This document shows, one piece after another, positions 1 to 7,108 of a stretch of DNA of 13,685 nucleotides. The position numbers and the translations under genes were made by a program. Source of the DNA: Rhodospirillaceae bacterium (GTDB taxonomy: Bacteria > Pseudomonadota > Alphaproteobacteria > MPNO01 > UBA2964); the NCBI GenBank assembly GCA_018660305.1, contig JABJKO010000180.1, positions 1-13,685 on the forward strand, in the 5' to 3' direction. Under the pieces are notes generated by a model that worked only from the letters and a program-made list of their open reading frames with translations, did no database searches and was not told the DNA's origin. The first letter of the stretch is position 1; each line of letters opens with the position of its first letter.

Positions 1-1
1 C

Positions 2-655
2 GCGGAGCTTAATGGCGAGAACGGCGCGCGGGTCAAAGAGGAAATCGAAGCCAAGGGCGCCCGCGCCCATGCGTTTCAGACCGATGTGTCCGACATGGCA
101 TCGGTGTCGGAGATGGTCGAAGGAGTCTTAAAGGCCGAAGGCCGCGTCGATGTGCTGATCAACAACGCCGCGATATTCTCGCGCATCACCATGGCGCCGT
201 TCTGGGAGCTGCCGCTGGACGAATGGGACAGCGCCATGAACGTCAACGTCACCGGCTCGTTTTACTGCGCTCGCGCCGTGGTGCCTGCCATGCAGGAGGC
301 CAAATGGGGCCGCATCGTCAACGTGACCTCGGGCACGGTCCAGCTGGGGTCGGCCAACTATCTGCATTACATCACATCCAAATCGGCGATGATCGGCATG
401 ACCCGTTCCATGGCCCGCGAGCTGGGCCCGTGGAACGTCACCGTCAACACCTTCTGGCCCGGCATCACCAAGACAGAAGTACCGCGCCCGTCGGCCCCCG
501 ACGAGGTGTTCGAGATGTTCGCCCAACGGCAATGCCTGCCCCGCCTCACCACCATCGAGGATCTCGCCAAGCCCATGCTGTTCCTGTGCTCCGATGAAGC
601 CCAATACATGACCGGCCAGATTTTCGAGCCGGACGGTGGCTTGAGTTTTAACTGA
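2..655 (+). CDS. Short-chain dehydrogenase/reductase (SDR), 5' end missing
   Basis: NAD(P)-dependent oxidoreductase of the SDR superfamily with a Rossmann fold, probably cytosolic. The reading frame is open from base 2, so the start codon and the N-terminal glycine-rich cofactor motif lie outside the window; the first ATG at 86 is internal. Visible family motifs are NNAA at 161-172, the catalytic Ser in VTSG (codon 329-331), and the YxxxK pair with Tyr at 368-370 and Lys at 380-382. These are followed by the usual NxxxPG-like segment and a C-terminal TGQ...DGG ending. This is the layout of classical SDRs of about 250 residues. The substrate cannot be read from the sequence. The gene converges on the minus-strand lipoprotein gene only 11 bp away. 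A role beside the catabolic genes to the right is possible but unproven. Confidence 0.93.
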   Translation, partial: AELNGENGARVKEEIEAKGARAHAFQTDVSDMASVSEMVEGVLKAEGRVDVLINNAAIFSRITMAPFWELPLDEWDSAMNVNVTGSFYCARAVVPAMQEAKWGRIVNVTSGTVQLGSANYLHYITSKSAMIGMTRSMARELGPWNVTVNTFWPGITKTEVPRPSAPDEVFEMFAQRQCLPRLTTIEDLAKPMLFLCSDEAQYMTGQIFEPDGGLSFN

Positions 656-666
656 CCCTTGGCCGA

Positions 667-1374
667 TTACGAGCCGCTTTTCAGGTATTTACTGCAATAG
701 GCCGGCAATTCCTGCGGGGTGAAGGGCTGGTATTCGCTCGCATTAACCTCTTGCGGTGGTTCCTTAATTTCTGCCTCTATTTGTTCGCATTGAAACTTCT
801 TACCCGCGTCCTCCCAGCTCATTGGATAGATGGGTTTTACTTCCCGGGTCGGCACCCGGTCTTTTACCCGCGCCCCATATTCCTGCCCATAGATGCGTGT
901 CATCAATCGATTGGACAACAACCTGGCCAGGCGTTTCTCATCCCTGACGTGGCTAACACCTTCGGCAATTACCCAGACAGCACCGACAACACCGGCCAAT
1001 CGGAAGACGCGGGCCCGCGCCTTATATTTCTTTTCTATTTTCCCGGTTTTCTTGTCGACTAGTCTCGCAGTAACCCGGATGCTGCTGCTGCCACTCCACA
1101 TAAAGGCCGTGCCGGCGTCGGAAATTTTCAGTATCCTGAGCAACACCTTCAGTATTTTTTCTGAACCTTCTTGAGAAAATCTATAGGCGGCGTTTTGGGT
1201 CTGGTAGCGAACTGCTTCAGCCATATTAACTGTGCCTTTAAATCGTTTGTGCGTCGTAACTTGCACCTCGACGATTTGAATTTGTTCGTCGTCCTGCTTG
1301 AGTACCGGGCCCCGCTTACAGCCCGTCAAAATCACGACAAGAACACAACACGCACAGGCAACGACCCGTTTCAT
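667..1374 (-). CDS. Hypothetical lipoprotein, 235 aa
   Basis: I do not recognise this family. The N-terminus has a Lys-Arg start, a hydrophobic core and a lipobox LTGC with the acylated Cys at residue 19, so it is predicted to be a membrane-anchored lipoprotein. A short hydrophobic stretch lies near residues 125-143, after a VDKKTGK segment that resembles the two-stranded motif of small bacterial lipoproteins. The C-terminal third is polar, with Cys residues near 195 and 228. A GAGG Shine-Dalgarno sequence precedes the ATG at 1374. The GC content is visibly lower than in its neighbours: about 40-48% in two 60-base lines counted by hand, against about 73% in a line from the adjacent operon. 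This suggests separate acquisition. It lies 79 bp downstream of the Mo-hydroxylase operon on the same strand, so read-through is possible, but a functional link is not evident. Confidence 0.75.
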   Translation of the reverse strand: MKRVVACACCVLVVILTGCKRGPVLKQDDEQIQIVEVQVTTHKRFKGTVNMAEAVRYQTQNAAYRFSQEGSEKILKVLLRILKISDAGTAFMWSGSSSIRVTARLVDKKTGKIEKKYKARARVFRLAGVVGAVWVIAEGVSHVRDEKRLARLLSNRLMTRIYGQEYGARVKDRVPTREVKPIYPMSWEDAGKKFQCEQIEAEIKEPPQEVNASEYQPFTPQELPAYCSKYLKSGS

Positions 1375-1453
1375 CTCGATACCTCAGACGTTTCACAATT
1401 ATGCTTTGGTAGAGTATTCAGAAAGAATCTCGCACACAATCAAATGTGTCGAG

Positions 1454-3823
1454 TTACCCGGCGGGGGTATCCCCATCCAGGATAGCCGCCACATCCTGCC
1501 AGCGGACCGGGGTGCGGTTGAGCTCCGGCTTGAAGGGCTTCAACGCATCACACACCGCATTGGCAATCACCACCGGCGGGGCAATACAGCCGCCCTCGCC
1601 CAGTCCCTTGAAGCCGAAGGCGTTGCGCGGTGACGGGGTCTCCATGTGGATGACGGTGATGGGCGGGACATCCGAGGCGGTGGGCAGCAGATAATCCATG
1701 AAACTGCCAGTGAGAAGCTGCCCCTGATCGTCATAGGCCAGCTCTTCGAACAGCGCGCCGCCGAGACCCTGGACCAGCCCGCCCTTGACCTGCCCGTCGG
1801 CCATGCCGGGATTGATTAGCGTGCCGGCGTCGTGGACTTCCACATAGCGTTCGATCTTCACCTGTCCGGTGTCGGTATCGATCTCGACGATGGCGGCGTT
1901 GGCGGCATAGGCCCAGGTCACGGTGGGCGGCTCATAGTATGCGGTGCCTTCTAGACCCGCCTCCACACCCTCGGGCCGTTGGTTGGCCCAGCCCGGCGCC
2001 GCGGCCCGCGCCACCTCGCGGAGCGTCATGGACATCTCCGGCACGCCTTTGACGCCCACCTTGCCGTCACGCAGCTCCAGATCGGTTTCCGAGGCTTCCA
2101 GGACATTTGCCGCGATGGCAAAGACCTTTTCCTTCACCTTGTCGCTGGAGTCCTTTATGGCGCCGGACCCGGTGACCGCGCTGCGGCTGGCGATGGTGCC
2201 GTAGCCCATGGTGACGTGTGAGGTATCGGCCACCGTCACCACCACGTCCTCAAGGGGCACGCCCCAGATATCGGCGGCGACCTGGGCGAAGGCCGTCTCA
2301 TGGCCCTGCCCCTGCGGGCAGGCGCCGGTGGCCACCATGATCTTGCCAGTGGGGTCGATCTTGACCGTGGCCCCTTCGAACGGCCCGATGCCGGTGCCCT
2401 CCACATAGCAGCCGAGACCGAGCCCCAGATAACGGCCCTCTTCCAGGGCTTTCCGTTGTCTCGCCCGGATCGCTTCGAGGCCACCCAGTTCGTCGAGGGC
2501 CGTCCGCAGCGCCTTGGGATAGTCGCCGCTGTCATATTCCATCATCACCCCGTCGCGATAGGGCAGGCCGACGGTATAGGGCATCTGATCGGCGGTGATC
2601 ATGTTGCGAAACCGCACGTCGGCGGGATCGAGACCGCGTTCATTGGCGATCAGATCGATGGTGCGCTCGATGGCAAAGGCCACCTCGGGCCGGCCGGCGC
2701 CACGATAGGGCGCGTTGGGTGTGCGGTTGGTCAGCACCACTGTGCAGTGGGCCTCGTAATTTGCAATGTCATAGGGTCCCAGCGCGTGCGCCACCGAATT
2801 GCCGGCGATGGCCGCGCCCACCGGCGAATAGGCTCCTGAATCCACCAGGAAACAATTGTCGATGACCGAGATGCGGCCATCATCGTCATAGCCCACCTCG
2901 ATATCGTAGAAATTGTCGCGCGAATGGGCCGCATTGAGGATGTGCTCGTGACGGTCCTCGACCCATTTGACGGGACGCCCGAGCCGCCGCGCCAGATAGG
3001 CGATCAGGATATCCTCGGGATACACATGGCCCTTGCCGCCGAAGCCGCCCCCCACATCGGGCGCAATGACCCGAATGCTGTCTTCGGCCATGCCCAACGC
3101 GTTAGCCACCTCGCGCCGCACCCAATGGACGACCTGGGTCGACGACCAGATTGTCATCGTATCGGTCCGCCGGTCGTAATCGGCGACCACACCCCGGCAT
3201 TCCATGGGCATGGCGGCATAGCGGTGATGATAAAATCGCCGTTTGAGACGATGGGGTGCTGCCTCGAGCGCCGCCTTGCCATCGCCCTTTGTTGTGTGCA
3301 GCGTGGCCGCCACATTCCGTCCGAGATGCTCATGGACCAGTGCCGCGCCTTCTTCGAGACCGGTTTCCGCATTGGTGACCGGCGGCAAAGCTTCCATATC
3401 CGCTTCGATCAACTCAGCCGCGTCTTCCGCCAGATACCGGTCGTCGGCAACCACCAGCGCGTAGGGCTCTCCTACGTAGCGCATCTTGTCATGGGGCAGC
3501 AGCGTTTGGTCGGGGATCTGGATATCGGGATCCATGCGGTCGCTCCAGCCCTTGGGGGCGGCGACCTGCATGCCGCTGATGGGCGGCAACACATCCTTCA
3601 GATCCGCGCCGCACAGCGCCAGCACGACACCATCCGCCGCCGTCGCTTCCGTTAGATCGACACTGTTGATGATGGCATGGGCCAACTGCGACCGGGCAAT
3701 GGCCACATGCACCATGCCCTCGAGCTTGATGTCGGCAACGAAACAGCCCTCGCCCAGCACCAGCCGCTTGTCCTCGCGGCGCGGCACGGACTGGCCGATA
3801 TAGCCGGGGATGATGTCGGTCAT
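1454..3823 (-). CDS. Xanthine dehydrogenase-family molybdopterin-binding (large) subunit, CoxL-like form II
   Basis: Catalytic subunit (789 aa) of a molybdenum hydroxylase, which uses water as oxygen donor to hydroxylate a carbon or heterocycle and passes electrons to the 2Fe-2S and FAD subunits. Visible motifs are GGGFGGK at 258-264, PYRGAGR at 372-378, QGQGHET at 504-510 and GEGG at 742-745, whose Glu743 matches the conserved active-site base. True form I CO dehydrogenases have AYRCSFR with a Cys ligand to copper; here Gly-Ala replaces it, so the substrate is more likely organic. I chose the ATG at 3823, one base after the stop of the 2Fe-2S gene, because family homology starts at IPGYIGQSVPRRED. 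The longer frame from 3937 only adds 38 residues that read antisense-like through the previous gene. It is the last gene of the M-S-L operon. Confidence 0.95.
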   Translation of the reverse strand: MTDIIPGYIGQSVPRREDKRLVLGEGCFVADIKLEGMVHVAIARSQLAHAIINSVDLTEATAADGVVLALCGADLKDVLPPISGMQVAAPKGWSDRMDPDIQIPDQTLLPHDKMRYVGEPYALVVADDRYLAEDAAELIEADMEALPPVTNAETGLEEGAALVHEHLGRNVAATLHTTKGDGKAALEAAPHRLKRRFYHHRYAAMPMECRGVVADYDRRTDTMTIWSSTQVVHWVRREVANALGMAEDSIRVIAPDVGGGFGGKGHVYPEDILIAYLARRLGRPVKWVEDRHEHILNAAHSRDNFYDIEVGYDDDGRISVIDNCFLVDSGAYSPVGAAIAGNSVAHALGPYDIANYEAHCTVVLTNRTPNAPYRGAGRPEVAFAIERTIDLIANERGLDPADVRFRNMITADQMPYTVGLPYRDGVMMEYDSGDYPKALRTALDELGGLEAIRARQRKALEEGRYLGLGLGCYVEGTGIGPFEGATVKIDPTGKIMVATGACPQGQGHETAFAQVAADIWGVPLEDVVVTVADTSHVTMGYGTIASRSAVTGSGAIKDSSDKVKEKVFAIAANVLEASETDLELRDGKVGVKGVPEMSMTLREVARAAAPGWANQRPEGVEAGLEGTAYYEPPTVTWAYAANAAIVEIDTDTGQVKIERYVEVHDAGTLINPGMADGQVKGGLVQGLGGALFEELAYDDQGQLLTGSFMDYLLPTASDVPPITVIHMETPSPRNAFGFKGLGEGGCIAPPVVIANAVCDALKPFKPELNRTPVRWQDVAAILDGDTPAG

Positions 3824-3824
3824 G

Positions 3825-4310
3825 TCAGGCTTCCCCGTTTCGTATTTTCTTTGCGTAGGCCTCGACCGCGTTGACGATCCCTTCATAGCCGGTACAGCGG
3901 CACAGGACTGCGGACATGCCGGTGCGGATCTCCTCAATTGTCAGGTCGGGCTTGCTGGCCACCAGATCCAGCGCCGTCATCATCATGCCCGGCGTACAGA
4001 AGCCGCACTGAAGCGCCCGGTGTTCGGAGAACAGTTTTTGCAGGGGATGCATCACCTCCCCGTCGGCGAGCCCTTCAATGGTGGTGATCTCGGCGCCGTC
4101 AACCTGCACCGCCAGCATGAGACAGGACCGCGCCGCCTCGCCGTTGACATGGATGGTGCAGGCACCGCAGACACCGTGTTCACAGCCCACATGGGTGCCC
4201 GTCAGCCCGAGCCGTTCGCGCAGGAAATCCGCCAGCAGCATGCGGGGCGCGGCTTCGGCGCTGCGCTGTTCGCCATTGATGGTCAGGGTCACGGTGCGTT
4301 TTTCGATCAT
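3825..4310 (-). CDS. 2Fe-2S iron-sulfur (small) subunit of molybdenum hydroxylase, CoxS-like
   Basis: Electron-transfer subunit (161 aa, the usual length) carrying two 2Fe-2S clusters. The N-terminal plant-ferredoxin-type domain has Cys43, Cys48, Cys51 and Cys63 in the pattern CEHGVCGAC...C. The C-terminal helical domain has Cys102, Cys105, Cys137 and Cys139 in the patterns QCGFCTPG and CRCTGY. All eight ligands are present, so the protein should be functional. It relays electrons from the Mo centre to FAD. The gene's ATG overlaps the stop of the FAD-subunit gene (ATGA, 4307-4310), and its own stop is one base before the Mo-subunit ATG. Both junctions imply translational coupling and stoichiometric expression. 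The Shine-Dalgarno is weak, which fits coupling. Confidence 0.96.
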   Translation of the reverse strand: MIEKRTVTLTINGEQRSAEAAPRMLLADFLRERLGLTGTHVGCEHGVCGACTIHVNGEAARSCLMLAVQVDGAEITTIEGLADGEVMHPLQKLFSEHRALQCGFCTPGMMMTALDLVASKPDLTIEEIRTGMSAVLCRCTGYEGIVNAVEAYAKKIRNGEA

Positions 4311-5179
4311 GATGCCGCCCGTGCCCGTTCGATGGCGGTAGCCAGCGCCCGTGCCGTCATGACACCGGCCAGCCGGCGCCGGTAGGCCTCGGTGGCATGG
4401 AGGTCGCCAAACGGATCAACCTCCTCCGACGCCGCCTTTGCAGCAGCTGCAATGATAGCCTCACCAACGCCACCGGTCCGGATTACCTCTTCCGCCGCGA
4501 CAAGGCGGATCGGCCCGGACCCGACACCGCAGGCGGCCAGCCGGATTTCCGAGACTGTCTCACCGGATAGCGTCACCTGCGCGGCGACACCGGCCAGCGC
4601 GAAATCTCCATGGCGGCGGGCAATCTCGACAAAGGCGGAGCCGCTACCGGAAGGTATTTTGGGCACCCGGATTTCGGTCAGCAATTCATCCGGCGCCAGC
4701 GCCGTCGTCAGCACGTCTTCAAAAAAATCCGATGCGCCGATGAGACGTTCACCTGCCACGTTGCGGGCCACCATGACGCAATCGAGCGCCGTGGCGACGG
4801 CGGGATATTCGGCCGCCGGATCGGCATTGGCGATACTGCCACCGATGGTTCCCCGGCTGCGGATGGGAAGATGCGCGATATGGGTGGTGGCTTCATGCAG
4901 CAGTGGCGCTTTCGACCGTATCAGATCGCTGTTCTCCACCGCCCGCTCGCGGGTCATGGCGCCGATGGCCAGATAATCGCTTTCTTCGCGAATATAGGCC
5001 AGATCGGCGACCCGGTTGAGGTCGATCAGCAGGGACGGGCGGCTGAGACGGAAATTCAGCAGCGGCACCAGGCTTTGGCCCCCCGCCAGCAGGCGTGCCT
5101 CCGGCGCATGGTCGCGGAGCAGCGATAGCACCTCGTCCATATCCGTTGGCGCGCAATGATCGAAGGGCGCTGGTTTCAT
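4307..5179 (-). CDS. FAD-binding (medium) subunit of molybdenum hydroxylase, CoxM-like
   Basis: Flavoprotein subunit of 290 aa, the usual length for separate medium subunits. It receives electrons from the 2Fe-2S subunit. The two FAD-contact motifs are visible: AGGQSLVPLLNFR at 32-44 and TIGGSIANADPAAEYP at 111-126. The C-terminal half matches the CO dehydrogenase flavoprotein C-terminal domain in character. It is the first gene of the operon in M-S-L order, with GAGG just upstream of the ATG. It overlaps the small-subunit gene by four bases (ATGA). The 149-bp region upstream is shared with the divergent decarboxylase-like gene, which suggests joint control. No maturation genes (coxD/E/F/G-like) are seen in the window. 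Confidence 0.94.
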   Translation of the reverse strand: MKPAPFDHCAPTDMDEVLSLLRDHAPEARLLAGGQSLVPLLNFRLSRPSLLIDLNRVADLAYIREESDYLAIGAMTRERAVENSDLIRSKAPLLHEATTHIAHLPIRSRGTIGGSIANADPAAEYPAVATALDCVMVARNVAGERLIGASDFFEDVLTTALAPDELLTEIRVPKIPSGSGSAFVEIARRHGDFALAGVAAQVTLSGETVSEIRLAACGVGSGPIRLVAAEEVIRTGGVGEAIIAAAAKAASEEVDPFGDLHATEAYRRRLAGVMTARALATAIERARAAS

Positions 5180-5328
5180 GTCCTCGCCTGTTTGTTAAGG
5201 CCTACCGCCGTTTCATCACGGATTGCCCATTCGGTCAAATTGAGCCGGTCATTATTTAGCCTGGCCCTAGCCCTTTGCCTGTCCCTCGGCTACAACACGC
5301 GCAGAAAATATAGTGAACAGCGGAGACA
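5180..5328. promoter_or_regulatory. Divergent intergenic region between the Mo-hydroxylase operon and the decarboxylase-like gene
   Basis: These 149 bp must hold the promoters for both directions. CGGTCA occurs twice in direct orientation (5232-5237 and 5246-5251), 14 bp apart. The first copy also forms an imperfect dyad with the following TTGAGCCG. On the minus strand TTGACC at about 5239-5234 could be a -35 element, but the hexamer 17 bp on is a poor -10. A regulator site is plausible, not shown. Confidence 0.35.
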
Positions 5329-6324
5329 ATGATGGCTGATATCCCCCTTACGTTGGCAATTTTCGATTACGACCATGTGCGCGACATGTCCACCGGGCGC
5401 GTCAAACCCGAAGGCATCGACCTTACGGTCATCAATCACGATGTGGAGGAAATCTTCCATCGCATGATGTTCGGCCAGGAATTCGACGTCTCCGAGATTT
5501 CCATGGGCATGAGCACGTCGCGGGTCAGCCAGGGCGACGCGCCCTTCGTTTTGCTGCCGATCTTCCCGTCCCGCGTGTTCCGCCTGTCCTCCATCTACGT
5601 AAGGGCAGACGGTCCCATCAAGACCCCCGCGGACTTGAAGGGTAAACGCATCGGTGTGCCGGAATGGGGTCAGACCGCCGGCATCTACACCCGCGGCTGG
5701 ATGGTCCATCAGGCCGGCGTGCCATTGAAAGACGTGGAGTGGTTCCAATCGGGCATCAACGATCCCGGCCGCCAGGAAGCCGCCAAGCTGGATCTGCCCG
5801 AAGGCGTGAATTTGACTGTGGTTACCGACCGGTCGCTGACCCAGATGATGTTCGATGGCGACCTCGATGCCGCCCTGTCAGCGCGCGCGCCCAGGGCCTT
5901 CCTCGACAAAGACCCGCGCATGGTCCGGCTGTTTCCCGATTACCGGAAAGCGGAACAGGCCTATTTCGAGGAAACCGGTATCTTCCCGATCATGCACACC
6001 GTCGCCATGCGCCGCGACGTGTTCGAGAAAAACCGCTGGGCGGCCATGAACATCATGACCGCCTTCGAGGAAGCCAAGCGCCGCTCGCGTGATCGAATTC
6101 TCAATGTTACCGCGTCTCAGATCGGTGTGCCGTGGCTGAACCACGATGCCGAACAGGTCAACCGCTCTCTCTTTGGCGATGATTGGTGGCCCTATGGCAT
6201 CGAAGGCAGCCGCATAACGCTGGAAGCCTTCCTGCAATACGGCTACGAGCAGGGCACCCTGCACAAGAAGATGAAACCCGAGGATCTGTTCCCCGAGGAA
6301 GTCCAGCACCACTTCAAATATTAG
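5329..6324 (+). CDS. 4,5-dihydroxyphthalate decarboxylase-like protein (periplasmic-binding-protein type II fold)
   Basis: Protein of 331 aa resembling the Pht5/4,5-dihydroxyphthalate decarboxylase group, which shares the NMT1/type II solute-binding fold and removes CO2 from aromatic diacids. Supporting features are the start LTLAIFDYDHVRDMSTGRV, the DVSEISMG segment, the KTPADLKGKRIGVPEW segment typical of this fold, and the C-terminal DDWWPYG. There is no signal peptide, which argues for a cytosolic enzyme rather than an ABC-transporter binding protein, although automated pipelines often give the latter name. A CGGAGA Shine-Dalgarno precedes tandem ATG codons at 5329 and 5332; either may be used. 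It is divergent from the Mo-hydroxylase operon. The exact substrate is unknown; many homologues in this family are uncharacterised. Confidence 0.82.
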   Translation: MMADIPLTLAIFDYDHVRDMSTGRVKPEGIDLTVINHDVEEIFHRMMFGQEFDVSEISMGMSTSRVSQGDAPFVLLPIFPSRVFRLSSIYVRADGPIKTPADLKGKRIGVPEWGQTAGIYTRGWMVHQAGVPLKDVEWFQSGINDPGRQEAAKLDLPEGVNLTVVTDRSLTQMMFDGDLDAALSARAPRAFLDKDPRMVRLFPDYRKAEQAYFEETGIFPIMHTVAMRRDVFEKNRWAAMNIMTAFEEAKRRSRDRILNVTASQIGVPWLNHDAEQVNRSLFGDDWWPYGIEGSRITLEAFLQYGYEQGTLHKKMKPEDLFPEEVQHHFKY

Positions 6325-6362
6325 GGGCGGTATTACCGAGCTTCATTCGCCACAATCTCAAT

Positions 6363-6442
6363 TGTCATCCCGGGCAAGCGTAGCGCGACCCGGGATCCAG
6401 TCTTCAGTTGCTCATGGATCCCGGCTCAAGGCCGGGATGACA
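6363..6442. repeat. Palindromic REP-like intergenic element
   Basis: An 80-bp element bounded by a perfect inverted repeat: TGTCATCCCGG at 6363-6373 and CCGGGATGACA at 6432-6442. Inside are two local hairpins: ATCCCGGG (6367-6374) with CCCGGGAT (6389-6396), and ATCCCGGC (6418-6425) with GCCGGGAT (6431-6438) around a 5-base loop. From general knowledge, elements of this look are scattered between genes in many alphaproteobacteria. Only one copy is visible here. It lies 38 bp after the decarboxylase-like gene and could help end transcription or stabilise that mRNA's 3' end. Confidence 0.85.
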
Positions 6443-6529
6443 AAGGAGTTCTGGGCGCAGGAAGCAGAGTCGACTCAAACCTTCCCCGCCGCATAGAATT
6501 CCCCCGACAAATTCACAGGGGACCAACGA

Positions 6530-7108
6530 ATGCCGTATTTCAAGTCGCTGCCGGACGATGCCGGGCCGGGGGCCGTGTTTTCCAACTATTCCGATATCTA
6601 CGGCCATTGGGCGCAGATGGGTCAGGCGCTGATGAACGGCCCCTCCCCCCTCAGCCCGGGCGAGCGGGAGATGATAGCGGCCTATGTGGCCGGGCTCTCC
6701 GACTGCGAATATAGCTGGGTCGCCCATACCGCCGCCGCCTATGCCTGGGGCATCGAGGAGGGGTTGCTGGACATGCTGATGGCGGATCCGGAAAAAGCCC
6801 CGGTCGAAGACAAATTCAAGCCCCTGCTGACCGTCGTCAGAAAACTGACGCTGGCGCCCAACACCATGTCACAGCAGGACGCCGACGCGGTGTTCGCCGC
6901 CGGCTGGGACGAGAAAGCACTGCATGACACCATCGCGGTGACGGCGCGGATGAACTTCATGTGCCGGCTGGTGGAAGGCTACGGCTTTACCCCCATGACC
7001 CCCGAAAAGGCCCGCGCACAGGCGGAAAACCGCCGAAAACAGGGATATGTCAATCTGTACCCCGCCATGAAAGAAACGGTGGAAAAGGAGGGAAACGCCG
7101 ATGCTTGA
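6530..7108 (+). CDS. AhpD-like / carboxymuconolactone decarboxylase-family protein with Cys-to-Ser change
   Basis: All-helical protein of 192 aa of the CMD/AhpD superfamily, close in pattern to 'peroxidase-related' members. Those proteins carry ELIAL...CxYCxxAH; here the segment reads EREMIAAYVAGLSDCEYSWVAH in two stretches. Glu47, Cys59 and His66 fit the AhpD Glu, first Cys and distal His. The position of the second (peroxidatic) Cys is Ser62, codon AGC, one base from TGC. Thiol peroxidase activity is therefore doubtful, and a different reaction is likely. The start at 6530 follows a GGGG ribosome-binding sequence. Its stop overlaps the GST gene by 8 bp, so the two are co-transcribed and probably co-translated. 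A role beside aromatic breakdown is inferred from context only. Confidence 0.85.
   Translation: MPYFKSLPDDAGPGAVFSNYSDIYGHWAQMGQALMNGPSPLSPGEREMIAAYVAGLSDCEYSWVAHTAAAYAWGIEEGLLDMLMADPEKAPVEDKFKPLLTVVRKLTLAPNTMSQQDADAVFAAGWDEKALHDTIAVTARMNFMCRLVEGYGFTPMTPEKARAQAENRRKQGYVNLYPAMKETVEKEGNADA

Noticed and set aside
2924..3655. Plus-strand open frame of 243 codons opposite the Mo-subunit gene
   Set aside because: It is a shadow of GC-rich coding sequence on the other strand, with His/Arg/Gly-rich composition and no family motifs. The same holds for frames at 2300-2839 and 3810-4385.
3824..3937. N-terminal extension of the Mo-subunit frame up to an ATG at 3937
   Set aside because: It runs through the 3' end of the 2Fe-2S subunit gene in another frame and has no family similarity. 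The ATG at 3823, one base after the upstream stop, fits the operon and the conserved N-terminus.
5261..5280. CTGGCCC...TTTGCC upstream of the decarboxylase-like gene as a sigma-54 promoter
   Set aside because: The GG-to-GC spacing is about two bases too long, and sigma-54 promoters tolerate little change there.
5329..6324. ABC-transporter substrate-binding protein
   Set aside because: No signal peptide or lipobox and no permease or ATPase genes nearby; the sequence fits the decarboxylase-type branch of the fold better.
6404..6727. Minus-strand open frame ending in CHPGLEPGSMSN
   Set aside because: The C-terminal peptide is the well-known chance translation of the palindromic repeat at 6363-6442. 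The rest is antisense to the AhpD-like gene.
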